64,000 nucleotides of DNA from Porphyra umbilicalis (GCA_002049455.2 KV918909.1:1-64000); one strand, 5' to 3'. Shown: positions 1 through 11,764, counted from the stretch's first letter. Notes: generated by a model not told the origin, from the sequence alone. Program-made: numbers and translations.

Positions 1-81
1 GGGTGGCGGCGAGGGCGGCGGACTCGGCGGGGGGGAGGTACCCGCCCGTCACGTAGACGCCGGGGATGGGTGTGGGGAGCG
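1..81 (-). CDS. Partial exon of an unidentified gene running off the left edge
   Basis: Read on the minus strand, a pyrimidine-rich tract ending in CAG at about 82-84 looks like a 3' splice site. It is followed by an open frame reading LPTPIPGVYVTGGYLPPAES and on to the window edge. The residue mix looks more like ordinary protein than the surrounding G-rich DNA. Only about 26 codons are visible, so the family cannot be named. Seen: the acceptor-like tract and open frame. Inferred: that this is an internal or last exon of a gene lying mainly to the left. Confidence 0.3.
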
Positions 82-500
82 CTGAGGGGGGGGGGGGGGG
101 AACACGATGGGCGGGAGGGGGCGGGGGGGGGGGCGTGGTTTGGGGGGGGGGGGGCGGCAGGGGGGGTGGCCGCAGCGTCCAAGGGAGGCGCCGCGGCGGT
201 CGCCGCTGACTGCACCGCCGCCGCCAGACGGTCGTCAGCAGAGGCAGAAAGTGCCATTGTCGTCCCAACGGCACTCACCAGCAGAACAGGAGATGGGGAA
301 AAAGGTCTGGGAGAAAGAAGCGCAGTCAAGGCAGTCGCATACGCGGCAATGACGCGGGAGCGGGTCCGGGTGCCGACGACGGCTCGTAGACGTCAGCGCG
401 CTGGAGCAGAGACCAGCGACAGTGGAGGCGCCACAGCCAGCGATGCACGCAGGCCGTGCCTCGGTCGTCGATTGTTTGTCCAGTCGAAGTCAATTGGCCG
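82..500. other. G-rich intergenic stretch
   Basis: This stretch begins with long G runs (91-175) and then becomes ordinary mixed-composition DNA. The open frames here show no recognisable protein features. I see no gene. Confidence 0.4.
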
Positions 501-580
501 GTACGCACTGTACGGTACTGAACTAATACAGTGTAGTACTGTACGGTACTGAATGTACTGAGTAGTACTGTGTAATACTG
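501..580. repeat. Degenerate GTACTG-type short tandem repeat
   Basis: The motif GTACTGTACGGTACTGA and variants (TAGTACTG, TAATACTG, TACAGTG) recur about nine times in 80 bases. Many copies are self-complementary (GTAC), so the strand could form small hairpins. It abuts the TA target site of the DNA element that starts at 594. No function is evident. Confidence 0.7.
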
Positions 581-593
581 TTTTTTTGTTATA

Positions 594-1735
594 TTGCTGA
601 TCCCCCAATTCTGTCCTCATCGCCCAGGAACGGTAGTGGAACGGCAATGAATGCAGATCTCTCATTCCCTGGCCTTTAGGACAGGGTGCTCTCAAAGTGT
701 AGTGATGCACACATATACTTAGATCAAGGGACTTTCTCTCCGTTTCAGAGGTGGCAGTCTGCATTCGTGTCCTCAGGGATCTGAGGGCGTGTCAGCGTTG
801 GAAGGGTCGCGATGACGCTAAAAGCGAATGGAGTTACGCGGCTGAGAAGGACTGTCCTGCCACAAGGGTCACAGGGCCCAAACGGCGCCTGCCCCCCTGC
901 CCCCCCCCACCGCCCCGAGTTGCGCGCGGCGACCGCGTGCAGCGACTTCCGGGGTTCGACGCGCCCGCGATGACCCGCGGGTGATCGTGCCTGCGCGCCG
1001 GCTTCTGTTGCGGCGGCACGTCGGCGGTTTCTAACGCCATCTCGCGGCACGGTTAGAGGCGCCCCGTCGCGTGGTGGTCGATCCCATCCGCCCGCCCGTG
1101 CGCCTTGTCAGCCGCGCTCAGGTGCGCTGCGCGGCGGGGTGACGGCCCCGCCCGTAGGCGTTGCACCACGCCGGCGGGCCGCCGCCGCGGCGGCGGCGGC
1201 GGCGGCACCCCTTTCCCTGCCCCACGCCCCCCCGCCACGGCAACGTGGCTGCACGTGCCCCCGTGCGCGCTCGCGGCCATGGAGCCGGCCGGCTTACCCG
1301 GTATCTATGCGTCGCCGAGCGCGCCACCGCACTGGAGGCCAGGGTATTGCACGTACGTGCCTGGAATTGGTCGAGCAGTCCGACAGCAGTGCATGTCCGG
1401 CCCGATCTTTACAGAATGTGCCCGTACGGCCCCCAATCGCACAATCGACGCCTGCGTTTTTCTGCACTTTTCTGCGTATCTCCCAGAAAATCTCGATATC
1501 CCAACGATTGCGGGCCGGTTGCTCCCTTGACACGGAAGGGATCGGAAGAAAATCTCAAGAAGAAGAAGGATCTCTGTTCTGCTCGGAAGTGGCGGTGGGA
1601 GAGCCAATAGGACGTCTCAGATTCGTGCTGAGCAGCTGTTTACGGCTGCGTTTAACCAATAGATGGCCAGTTCTACAAGAACCGTACCGCCAGGAACCGT
1701 TCCTGTCGATGAGGACAGAATTGGGGGATCAGCAA
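594..1735. mobile_element. Non-autonomous DNA transposon with TA target duplication
   Basis: The element begins TTGCTGATCCCCCAATTCTG at 594, and the same sequence ends it in inverted orientation at 1735. The inverted repeat is perfect for at least 29 bp and continues imperfectly (AGGAACGG). TA dinucleotides flank both sides (592-593 and 1736-1737), as expected for the Tc1/mariner/IS630/pogo group. No transposase frame lies inside, so it is non-autonomous, about 1.14 kb. Positions 655-825 are shared, inverted, with 62255-63050. A shorter relative with a similar terminus lies at 61853-62251. Confidence 0.75.
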
Positions 1736-1737
1736 TA

Positions 1738-2518
1738 TGCCACTCGGATCAACGCAGTGGCTCGAGACAGACCCCGTCAACGACGACACGCGTCATCCCC
1801 ACGTCCTGGCCGCCTATGCGGCGGTGACGGGGGCGGCGGAGCCGCCGCGCCCGCGTCGGGACGTTGAAAAAAAACCAATCGAAGAGGGTACCAGAGCCTG
1901 AAAAGGCGTTCACCGGCGTCCCACCTTACGGCCGCCGCGCGCCTGCACCCCGACGCGCCACAAGCCACGGACCGCGTTCGGGGCGTGCCGGCGTGCCCGC
2001 CGTGGGAGTTTCCGAGCGCCGGTCGGTGGGTGGGCGCCGAGGCCCCCGTGTTCGACCCGACCGCGCCGCTCGACGCGGCGACGACGGGCTGCACCGCGTG
2101 CCAGCGGCGCGCGGCAACGGGTCTGGCTGGCGGCCTGCGCGCAGCGGGTTTGCTCAGACGGCCCAGAACAGTCGGGGGCGAAGGAGAGCAGGGCGGGTCA
2201 TACGGAGGCACTCCGCGTCGGCTCCTGGTCCGGGCGGTGTGGCTGCAAGTGACGAGTGGGACACCGACGGCTTTCGCTTGTATTGACTGTGCACACGTCG
2301 CCGTGCCCGCACGACAGTCCCCCCAAAGAGCACCGAGGGAGAACAAGAAAGCGGGAACGTGGCGGTGGCGTCGCGCCCCCCCCCGCCCCGCCGCGCCCGC
2401 GGCGGCGCCCTATCCCCCCACCCCCCCATTGGCGGCGGCGGACAGCACCGCCGCCGCCCGGCGGGCAGCCACCTCCAGCCCCCGCTGCCCGCACCCCACA
2501 CTCACACGCAGGGCGTCG
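1738..2518. other. GC-rich intergenic region downstream of the HEAT-repeat gene
   Basis: Several long open frames run through this stretch on both strands, but they are a by-product of very high GC. None shows a domain or a persuasive start. A C16 run sits at 2547-2562, just inside the neighbouring gene's 3' end. I see no separate gene. Confidence 0.4.
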
Positions 2519-5020
2519 TCAAACCCGCCGCTCACACGCAGCGGATCCCCCCCCCCCCCCCCCGGCCGCCACCACCGCCGCCACCGCCGGCGGAACCCCC
2601 TCCGCCACGGCCGCCCACAGCGCCACGAGCAGCGGCGCGGCGTGGGCGTAGGGCGCCGCCGCCGCGCGGCGCGACGCGGCCGCCACGTCCGCCGTCAGGG
2701 GAGCGGCGGCGGCGGCGAGGCGCGGCGCCCCCGCCGTCAGCGCCGCCACCCACAGGCGGAGGCCCCCGTCGACGGCGTGCCAGCCGGCGGCCGCCGGCGG
2801 CGGGCCGTGGCCGCCGCCCGAGCACCCCCCGGCGACGGGGGGGGGGCGCCGCGCGGGCATTTTGGGCGCCAGCGACCCGCACGAGTAGACCGTCTGGCCC
2901 GTGTGCAGCGCCTCGTCATTGTCGCGGGCGGCCTTGGCGACCGGCCCAAAGCCGGTGATGGCGCCGCCCGAGTGTTCGGCGGCGGGTGGGTGCGTGCCCG
3001 CCCCCGCCGTCGCGGCGGCGCCGTCGAGCGGGGTGGCCAGCCGCGACACAATCGCCGCCGCCACCGCCGCCGGCGTCAGCGCGGCGGCCACGTCGGCCAC
3101 CGCCGGCGGGACGGGCCGCCCCGCCGCCTCCGCGTCGGCCACGTACGCCCCATACGCGGCCGCCGCGCGGGCGACGCACGTCGCCGCGCCGGCGCGCACC
3201 GACGGGATCACGTCTTGCAGCGCCGCGTGCCACACGGCGAGCACGCCGGTGGGCCCACCGAGCACGCCCGTCGACGCCACCTCGGCCGGGTAGGCCGCCG
3301 CCACCGCCGCAATGGCGCCCATGGCCACATCCCGCACCGGCCAACTGCCATCGTCGGTCGCGTCGACGAGCGCCGGCACGAGGGTGCCGAGCAGGGGCGT
3401 CACAGAGGCCGCCGGCAGGGCGGCCGCCACCTCGGCCAGCGACCGGCACGCCGCCTCCCGCACCGCGTGGTTGTCCGCCCGAGCCTGGTCGACGCAGTAG
3501 GCAACGGCGGCGGGGAGGTGGGCGATGAGCGCCGACCGCCCGCGGCCGCCCGCCGTGGCGGGCGACGACGCGTACGTTTCCAGGGAGTAGACGCGCACCC
3601 CGTCGGCGACATAGTGCCGGTTCAGCAGCAGCCGCGGGAGGAGGAGGTGCCCAAAGTAGGGCGCCACCGCCCCGCCCGTGGCCGAAGCGAGGAGCGCCCG
3701 CACGCACACACAGGCGGCGTAGCGCACCTGCGACCAGTTGTCGGCGAGGCCGGCGGCCACGACGGGGGCGACCGTCGGGACGAGCGCGTCGACGAGTGGC
3801 GCCGACGCTGGGGCGGCGGCCGCGGCGGCGGCGGCGCCCGCCGTGGGGGGGGGGCGCCGCCACCGGGACCGGCGGGCAGGCGCGTTCCGTCCGCCTCTGC
3901 CGCCGCCGTTAGCAGCGCGGTCAACACTTTGAGGCAGGTCTCCCGCACGAACCGGTTGGCGTGCGTGTGGCCCGCCACCGTAAACGCCACCGCCGCGGCA
4001 ATGTGGGGGTCTGCCGTCGGTCCCCCCCCAGCGGCAGCGGCGGCGGCCAGCACCGGCGTGCCGGCGCCCGTCAGCAGCTTGGCCAAGGCAGACAGAGACG
4101 TCTCCAAGCCGCGCCACCCCTCCGTCTCGTGCACCATCCGGCGGCCCCGGTCTCGCGCCGTGTCAGCCGCCGCCCCGTCGGCGGGTGGGGGGGTGGGCGC
4201 CGCGGCGGCACCGTCGACCGCGACCGCGGCGGTCGTGCCCTGGTCCCCGCGATCGGCCGGCGGTGGCGGTTGCGGCGACACGGCCGCGGCAGCGCCCGCG
4301 AGCGTCTGTTGGGCAAGCCGCGACGCCTCCCGCGAGCGTTGCGACTCGTCGAGCGCAGCGTTCTTTTCGACATTGGCCAGCACCACGGGGGCGGCGGCCG
4401 CCCACACCTGCGGGCCCCGGCGTTTGGCGAGCGCGCCGAGCGCGTCGCCCGCCGCCTGGGATGGGGGGATGGGTACCGGTGCGGGACACACAAGGACACA
4501 CCACGGCCACGTCGATGCAGACCATCCACGCGCATACACGGGCAGGGGTGGCGTCAGCACAACCCGCGGGGAAGCACCAGCAAACGGGGTCACCAGCCTG
4601 CCCCAGCAGCCCCCCGACCCCCACCTCCGACCTCCCTCCTGGCGGCCGCACCACAACATACCTGGCGAACCCGCACCTCCTCGTGCCGAATGCCCTCGAC
4701 GGCTGCGTCCATGACGGCCTGCTCAAACGGGGCGTCCCCCCCCTCCCCCTCTGCCATCGCGGCCGCGGCGAGCACCACCTCCGTCGCCGCGCGGAGCAGC
4801 CCACAGTCGCGCTCCCAGCCCGGGGCGCCCCCTTGTGCCGCCCCGCCCGACCCAGGCGGGGCCCAGGACGCCATAAGCTCCGCAACCACCGCCGCCCGCA
4901 CGTCCGCGACGGGCAGCGCGGAGCGGAGGCGGAGGAGGCACCGCTCCCGCGCGAGGTGGGAGGGCGCGCCCACGTCAGCCAGCAGGGCGTCGGCCGAGGG
5001 GGGGGCGCCGTCGACGTCAT
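2519..5020 (-). CDS. HEAT/ARM-repeat protein, two exons
   Basis: This is an all-helical solenoid protein of about 765 residues. Helical pairs typical of HEAT repeats are visible, for example WSQVRYAACVCVRALL, NHAVREAACRSLAEVAAALP, SWPVRDVAMGAIAAVAAAYP and SVRAGAATCVARAAAAYG. This family usually acts as a binding scaffold; the partner is unknown here. Exon 1 runs 5020-4662 and ends at a GTATGT donor. The intron is 4456-4661 (206 bp), and exon 2 runs 4455-2519, phase 0. Two homopolymer runs (G8 at 4998-5005 and G10 at 3845-3854) break the frame. One extra base in each gives ATG at 5020 and whole-codon exons of 120 and 646 codons. The start is MTSTAPPPSADALL. The last ~15 codons next to the C16 run are uncertain. 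It resembles HEAT proteins of land plants with no assigned role. Confidence 0.7.
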
Positions 5021-5432
5021 GATGGCAGGGAAACGCCGAGACGGGGGGGGAACGGACGGCGGGCAGGGGGGAAGCGCGGGGGGAGGGGAGCACTGCGGAG
5101 CCGACGGCAAAGAGCCGGCCACTATCAGAGGGAGAGCGAGGGGAGGGGGGGCCACACAAACCGCGACGACACCAGACCGCGGCGGGTCCACCACCGCGGG
5201 CGGCGGCGGGCGCCAGAGCAGAGACAAATGCGGTGGAGGTGGAGCCAAAAGCGGTGGAGGTGGAGCCAAAAGCGGTGGAGGTGGAGACAAGAGCGGTGGT
5301 GGTCGTGGCTCTCTCGGTGGCAAGGTCGAACGAAGCCTTGCTGCCGTCGTCCCGTGCTCGAGCAACCGACAGTGGACAAAACGCGCGCAAGCCTCCAATG
5401 AGTCAACGTCAGAAAATCGCACACTTGGTCAA
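5021..5432. other. Upstream region of the HEAT gene with an 18-bp tandem repeat
   Basis: Positions about 5228-5300 hold four copies of an 18-bp unit around GCGGTGGAGGTGGAGCCAAA. It could encode a Gly-rich or Ser/Thr-rich repeat in several frames, but no gene context supports translation. The stretch probably includes the HEAT gene promoter, because that gene starts at 5020 and reads leftward. No core promoter motif is obvious. Confidence 0.4.
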
Positions 5433-5438
5433 CAAATG

Positions 5439-6502
5439 TGGCGCTTTACTTTAGAATTCTCAGTTTTTTTGTGCAGTGCCGAACGGAGCTAGTGTCTATT
5501 CTACCGACCGCATCATTTGATGCGATTCGCATCAATTGATGCGGTTTTTCTGTCTTCTGCTAAGAGAGAATGGCTGCTCCGTTGCTCATTCTGACGGCAG
5601 GAACGGGTCCTGCGTAGGCTTTTTATTCTTGGGGTAGAAGGAGGCCGCCCAGAATATATTTCTTCCTTCCCATACAGGCGATGCCGCAGAAGCACCCAGC
5701 AGACCATCCTGCCATGTCCCCCCCGCCCCCCGCCCCATACGAAGCAGAGCTCTTCATGGGTTGTCCGGCTCCAGGAGACTCCACGTACCCTTTCTATGAG
5801 ACATAGAGGTGTCCCTAGGCAGAAACAACATGTTCGGACAGCCTCCGCACGTCGAACAAGACGAGTACGCGGGGCCCCCACAGTGGCTGTTGCAAGTCCA
5901 AATCGACGTATTTGGGGGTTCTGGAGGGGGGGGGGGGGGGAGGGCGATGCTCGGCCCCGCCGGCAGATGCCCTCTGAGTGGGCTTTCATCCTTTTTTTCA
6001 TATGAGGGACATCCTCAACGGGTCTTCTTTATGCTGGGCTGACAAGGCGACCACCCAGCTCCATACTGCCGACGAGAACAGCAACAACGTGGGTTTATAG
6101 GTGCCAACAGGGCCGATTTCCCACTCAGATGCCCCGGAAACCGCGATTCCGACACCGCATCATTTGATGCGCAGCACCGCATCATTTGATGCGATTTTGC
6201 GGTAGAATAGACACTAGAGAGGCATTCAAAGGTCGAGGCGTCCAGGGCCGCTTGGTTCAGAAGTAGCCTACCAATCCATGCGGACTGCTCCTGAGAGAGC
6301 AATTTCGTGCAAGGCTCTCCGTCCTGGTCGAACGTACCTGACATTTGTTCTTGGACAGATACAAGCGCTACGCGACAAGGAGAGAAGCATGAAGATCGCA
6401 GGGAGCACCATCAGAAAGAGCACGTCAAAGAGTTTTAGGTGTTTGTCTCATCTTGCAAACTCGTCAAGCCTCATCAGATGAGAATTCTAAAATAAAGCGC
6501 CA
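5439..6502. mobile_element. 1.06-kb DNA element with nested inverted repeats and palindromic subterminal motifs
   Basis: The ends are inverted copies of TGGCGCTTTAxTTTAGAATT (24 bp, one mismatch; 5439-5462 and 6479-6502). They are flanked by a direct repeat CAAATG (5433-5438 and 6503-6508). Inside is a second perfect 18-bp inverted pair, CTAGTGTCTATTCTACCG (5489-5506 and 6200-6217). It borders four copies of the palindrome GCATCAxTTGATGC (5507-5545 and 6153-6193). There is no transposase frame. The arrangement suggests either a MITE with clustered protein-binding sites or one element nested in another. I cannot assign a superfamily. Confidence 0.6.
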
Positions 6503-6508
6503 CAAATG

Positions 6509-7102
6509 ACGTCCGCATTTCGATTGCGATACCCGGCAAAGGCACCTGCGAATGAAAGAACGGCACCTGCGAACGACGCGAGGGGCATACATACGCACAC
6601 CCTTTCCCCGCCGCCGTGACCCTCGTTCCCTCGGCTTCTATTTGACATGTTTTTCAGCTCTTCCGCGACGTCACAGTGGTGATGGTTCGGTCAAGAACCA
6701 GCAGGCATACCTGCATCCGTAGCCCAAAGCAGAGGACAACCACACCAACACCAAAGGGCATCTATGGGTTCCCTACCGGTTCGTTGGCGCAGAAATCCAT
6801 ATAGAAGCTTCAAAAAGAACTCTTTCGAGACGATGGGCGAGCGCTGTCACTTTGAGGTCGTCCCAACGTGGTGGCACCGCAAAGGTCCGACCACAGGCAA
6901 GTCCGCAGTCCCCACGCACTCTCTCTGGTTTTCCATCGACCACTGCCTGGTGCAGTAACGACATTCGTCTGGTTTGCTTCTCGACTGCAGACGCTCCCCA
7001 GTCGAGCGTTGGAAGGCTCGACGGCGCGCGCTTCAGAGGTCCCGCCGCGCGCGAGGATAGCGACGGCGGCGGCAGCAGCCCGATTCCGTCGGCAACTCCA
7101 CC
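6509..7102. other. Intergenic, no gene seen
   Basis: Composition is lower in GC than the flanks. Short open frames on both strands carry no recognisable motif. Nothing else stands out. Confidence 0.4.
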
Positions 7103-7799
7103 TCACTCCGCTTTGTCGATGAACAACGCACTTCTCCAATAATTTTCGTGAGAAACTAGCTGTACCACCATGTTTGATTGGACAAGCACCCGCAAACCTC
7201 TAGTTTGGCTCCAATGTTTTTCCACAGGCGTGGAAGACCTGCCCGGGCTGCATCCAGCCCCTTGGCGCCGCCCGACGGCGGCGGGGGCGCCGCGGCCGAC
7301 CGCGCGGCCGCCCGGGACGGCCGCGCGGCCGCCCGCGGCCGCCCGCGCCTGCGGCGGCGGCGCCGCGGCGGCCGCGGGCGACCGGGGGTCCCCGCCACAA
7401 AAAACAATCGTGCTTTGGTTGCCCCGCCCCCGCCCCCTCCACGCCCCCGCCCCCGCCACGCCCCCGCCGCGCGGGGCTGCCGATGCAGCGGCAGCGCCGC
7501 GCGCGCGCGTCACGCCTCTTGCCCCCCCTCTATGCCCCCCCCCCTCCCCTGACTCCCCCCCCCCCTGTCCCCCCCAAAAACCACGCCGGCGGACCGCGGC
7601 GCGCCCACCACACCCGCGGCGCGCGTCCCCAACGGCGGGCCGCCGCCGCGACCGACGGGCGGCGCGCGCGGGCGCGGCGCGGCGGCAGCGGCGAGCGTCC
7701 CCCCCCCCCGCGCGACACGGGCGGACCAGACGCCACGGCGACGGCGGCCGCCGCCGCCGCGTCGTCGGCTCGGACCGCGCCGCGGGGGGGGCGCTCACG

Positions 7800-9100
7800 G
7801 GATCCCCCCCCCCCCACCCACCCCCCGCCGCCGCGCGCATGGCCGCCACCACCGCCGCGGCGGCGGCGGCCGCCCACCCCCACGGGGGCGACCACGCGGC
7901 GGCCGCCACCGCCAACGGTGCCGCCGGTGGACGCCCCGCGGGCGCCCCCGCCGCGTCGGCACCCGCCGGGGCGGCCGCGTCGGCACCCGCCGGTGCGGCC
8001 GCGTCGGCACCCGCCGGTGCGGCCGCCCACCGGCCGCCGCCGAGGGCGCCGGTGAGCTCCGCAAGCTCCACCCGCGCCGCCGCCACGTCGGCGGCGGCGG
8101 CGGCGAGGAGCGCCTCCACGTCCGCCACGTCGGCCGCCCAGGGGGGGGCGGCACCCGCCCCACCCGCCGCCGCCGCCGACAGCGACGACGACGGGACGGT
8201 CCCCGCCGGCGCCGCCCATCCCCCCCCAACGACGAGGATGGCCACGACGGCGGCGGCGACAGCGACGACGCGTCCGACGCGTCCGACGCGTCGCCGTCAG
8301 AAAAGTCCCCCCACGACACGGACGCGGGGGCGCCCACAGAGGGCGGCGACACCCACGACGGGGCGGCTGACGGGACGGCCGACGGGGCGGCCGACGGGCG
8401 GCGACTCCGCCGCCGCCGCGGCCGCCGAGCGGCCGCCGACGACGACGCGCCGTCGGCGCCATCGGTGGCGGCGAGCGCGGCGGCGAGCGCGGCCAGGTGT
8501 GACCGCCAATCGGGCGCCGCCGCCGCCGCCGCCGCCGCTGCCGCCGCCGCTGCCGCCGCCGCCGCCGCTGCCGCTGCCGCGTCGCCGTCGGCCACCGACG
8601 ACGGCGCCGGCGGCGGTCGCACGGGCGCGTCGGCGTGCGCCGCCGCCGACGCGGCCGACGGCTGTGCCGACCCGCCGCCGGTCCCCCCGCCGCCACACAA
8701 CGGCGCCGGCGTCACGGGCGACGGCGGCGACGGCGGCGACGGCGGCGGCGGCGGGGGCGGGTGGGCGGCGGCGGGGGGCCACGACGGCGGCTCGCCGCCG
8801 CTGCCGCCGCCGCCGCCGCCGTCGGCCGACGAGACGGACGGGGATGGGGAGAGGGAGAGGTGCGACAGGAGGGGCGACGTGGGGGGGGTGGCCGCGCCGG
8901 GGGGCGCCTTGGCGGGGGAGGGGGGGGGGGGGGGGGACCCACCGCGCCGTGGACCGCCGCCGCCCGCGGCCGCCAACGCCGTGGGGGGGGGGGGGGGGGT
9001 GCCATGGCGCCGCCGGTGGGGGGCGGGGACGGCGGGGGGGGAGGGGGGGGGGGGGGGGGGGGGGGCACGGAGCGTGGCGACCAGCGTGACGACGGGCGTG
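7800..9100 (-). CDS. Candidate low-complexity Ala/Pro-rich protein
   Basis: On the minus strand one frame reads through an Ala tract into PDWRSHLAALAAALAATDGA and then a Ser/Asp-rich stretch (WGDFSDGDASDASDASS). It would continue in another frame as WAADVADVEALLAAAAADVAAARVELAELTGAL, a probable helix. The join needs one extra base in the eight-base C run at 8220-8227, the same kind of defect seen in better-supported genes. Three near-identical copies of PAGADAA follow. No domain is recognised. Start and end are not fixed, and long G/C runs on both sides make them unreliable. It could be non-coding GC-rich DNA. Confidence 0.3.
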
Positions 9101-9929
9101 AGCAGCGGCCGGCGGCACGCGCTCGCAACGACGCGGCGGCGGCGCGCGGGGGACGAGGCGCGCGGCGCGGCGCCTTGAGCGCGCGTCTGCCCCCGTCGGC
9201 GGCGGCGGGGCGGCGGGGCGGCGGGGCGGCGGGGCGGCGGGGGCGCGCGCCGGCGACGGTGGCGGGAAGCGCACCGCGTGCGCCGCGCGGTGCGGCGGGG
9301 CGGGGGGGCTCCCGCCGCCACCGACGGGCAATGCCGGGGGGGTTTCCCGCCCGCCGACGGGCGGCGGGGTGCCGCGGCGGTGCACCGCCGCGGCCGCCCG
9401 TGCCGCGCGGCGCCAGGCGGCGCGGCGTCGGTCCGCGCCAGCCAATGTCTGCGCCCGTGGGGGCGCGCCGCGCGCCCACGTGAGGACCCGCCGCAGGGGC
9501 GCGCCCGCGCCTGCGCGGGCGCGTGGCGCACGGGGACTGCCATTGGGTGCGGCTGCCGTTGTGGCGACCGGCAGCACCCCGCTGCCGCTGCCGGGTTTCC
9601 CCGCTGTCGGGGTCCCAGAGGCCAGAGGGGGGCGCGGCACCAGTGACCGTTGGCCGGCCCGGTGCGCCGCCGCCCGCGCGAGGGCCCCCACAGCCGCGTT
9701 GCGTGGCATTGCTGGCGGGGGGCGGCGGCAGACACTGTGGGGATGCCCAGGGCGGGCGCGCCACGGCTGCCCCCACCCCGCGCGAGGGTGTCGGCGGGGG
9801 GTGGGGAGCGCCGGCGTGGCCGCGCGTGGCACGCACAAAAACGTAGGGGGGGCGGGAGGGCCCACCGGCGGGCGCCCAATGGTCGCGCGTCGCGCCAGCG
9901 TGGGCGCGCGCGCGGGCCGCGCACCGCAC
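9101..9929. other. Very GC-rich stretch up to the transposon insertion site
   Basis: Open frames exist in nearly every phase because stop codons are rare at this GC content. None has a distinctive sequence. The RAG-like element is inserted at the right edge, in the GC-rich target GGGGTC. Confidence 0.35.
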
Positions 9930-9935
9930 GGGGTC
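9930..9935 (+). repeat. Left target-site duplication GGGGTC
   Basis: GGGGTC directly abuts the left inverted repeat and recurs directly after the right one (15070-15075). A perfect 6-bp direct repeat at both outer edges marks the insertion. Confidence 0.8.
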
Positions 9936-9973
9936 ACGCCTAGTTAAGGCCCAGTGTATCCGCTCTTACGGGT
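9936..9973 (+). repeat. Left bipartite terminal repeat, 13-nt spacer
   Basis: The order is ACGCCTAGTTAAGG, then 13 nt (CCCAGTGTATCCG), then CTCTTACGGGT. The same two blocks occur inverted at the other end with only a 3-nt spacer. The blocks are presumably transposase recognition sites. Confidence 0.75.
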
Positions 9974-10387
9974 TTTTGAAGGCTTTGCTGCACATGGTTG
10001 GCTCCTACATCCAAATGCAACTTCTCATTGGGCGACTGCCTTCATGTCAGTTATTTTCTATCGTCTGTTGAAAGGAAGCGTACTTATTTCGCCAGATCGC
10101 GACGTGGCCAATCCCACCAGCGCTCAAGGACCAGCACGGGACGATGGCGAGCGAATCGCTTTCGGTCGTTGCGCGAATCTTGAATAGGTCGCGTTGGAGG
10201 TTGGCACAACGGAATCGAGCTCGCACCAACGAGTGCCTGGCGCTCCGGCGGCAAAAACGGCATAGCTCCGCCCCTACTGGACCATGTGAGCTCCTCTTGA
10301 GCTTCATACGCTGGGCTTCAACTCACGATGCTATGCATGCGCACCACGTCGAAGAACAGTGGCACACAAAAAAGATAGTCGGAGAGC

Positions 10388-11545
10388 CCCTGGCGCCCGT
10401 TTCTCGGGCCATATGGGGTCGGCAAAGAGGGGGAACCTATGGAATACACTTTCTGAGGCCATATTCGTGCTCAGCGCACATGCTTTACCCGGAGTGGCAT
10501 AGGGGGAGGTCCCAAAACACCGACGGTCGGTGATAACGACCCCCCCCCCCCCCCTGGTGCGATTTTGGTAGGCCGCACTGGTGCAAGGCAGGTCATAACT
10601 CCTGCTGTGTTGGTCCGTTGGTGGGTTTCTGTAGCTCGATGCGTGCGTCTCGACGCCTCTATGCTGAGGATATCAGAACCGCCTGTGCATTATGTCGCAC
10701 ACGAAAGGTAGGCATGGTGCCCCGGGCGCCCGTTTATCGGGCCATGTGGGGTCGGCAAAGAGGGGGAACCTATGGAATACACTTTCTGAGGCCATATTCG
10801 TGCTCAGCGCACATGCTTTACCCGGAGTGGCATAGGGGGAGGTCCCAAAACACCGACGGTCGGTGATAACGGCCCCCCCCCCCCCCCCTGGTGCGATTTT
10901 GGTAGGCCGCACTGGTGCAAGGCAGGTCATAACTCCTGCTGTGTTGGTCCGTTGGTGGGTTTCTGTAGCTCGATGCGTGCGTCTCGACGCCTCTATGCTG
11001 AGGATATCAGAACCGCTTGTGCATTATGTCGCACACGAAAGGTAGGCATGGTGCCCCGGGCGCCCGTTTATTGGGCCATATGGGGTCGGCAAAGAGGGGG
11101 AACCTATGGAATACACTTTCTGAGGCCATATTCGTGCTCAGCGCTCATGCTTTACCCGGAGTGGCATAGGGGGAGGTCCCAAAACACCGACGGTCGGTGA
11201 TAACGACCCCCCCCCCCCCCCTGGTGCGATTTTGGTAGGCCGCACTGGTGCAAGGCAGGTCATAACTCCTGCTGTGTTGGTCCGTTGGTGGGTTTCTTTA
11301 GCTCGATGCGTGCGTCTCGACGCCTTTATGCTGAGGATATCAGAACCGCTTGTGCATTATGTCGCACACGAAAGGTAGGCATGGTGCCCCGGGCGCCCGT
11401 TTATCGGGCCATGTGGGGTCGGCAAAGAGGGGGAACCTATGGAATACACTTTCTGAGGCCATATTCGTGCTCAGCGCACATGTTTTACCCGGAGTGGCAT
11501 AGGGGGAGGTCCCAAAACACTGACAGTCGGTGATAGCGACCCCCG
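10388..11545 (+). repeat. 333-334 bp tandem repeat array, about 3.5 copies
   Basis: Corresponding points (GCGCCCGTTT) fall at 10393, 10726, 11060 and 11393, a period of 333-334 bp. Units are nearly identical and include a C14-C18 run of variable length. Each unit can be read as an 82-residue open frame, but the frames probably reflect the repeat rather than a protein. The array lies entirely inside the transposon, between the left end and the 3' end of its gene. It may be regulatory or simply unstable. Confidence 0.9.
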
Positions 11546-11764
11546 CCCCGCTCAGGGCGCGATGTTCGTTGGCCGCACGATCAAACGACGGGCCATGCCT
11601 CACACAGAGTTTGTCCATATGCCCGCTTGAGTAGCTCCTGGCATGGAGCTCCAGGGGCGTCTCGCAGGGTTCATACTGGCCGGCCAGTAGGATGCTGAAC
11701 ACACGTGATCATCGGGGTGCCCCTTTGGTCTCGTTTCTGTTCAGGAAGACGTCTCATCCTTTAA

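Noticed and set aside
7170-9089. Very long plus-strand open frames in the GC-rich stretch.
   Set aside because: They overlap other long frames on both strands and consist of Arg/Pro/Ala runs expected from high GC. No start, domain or splice signal supports them.
9963-9980. GGTTTTTG next to the left terminal repeat, resembling an inverted RAG nonamer.
   Set aside because: It is in the wrong orientation for a nonamer relative to the end, and the right end has no equivalent. The shared CTCTTACGGGT block is the real repeat.
10618-11533. The repeated 82-residue frames as genes.
   Set aside because: They recur with the 333-bp array and contain the homopolymer boundary. A repeated frame alone is not evidence of translation.
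10388-11545. A CRISPR-like array.
   Set aside because: Units are contiguous 333-bp copies without short repeats and unique spacers, and the genome is eukaryotic.
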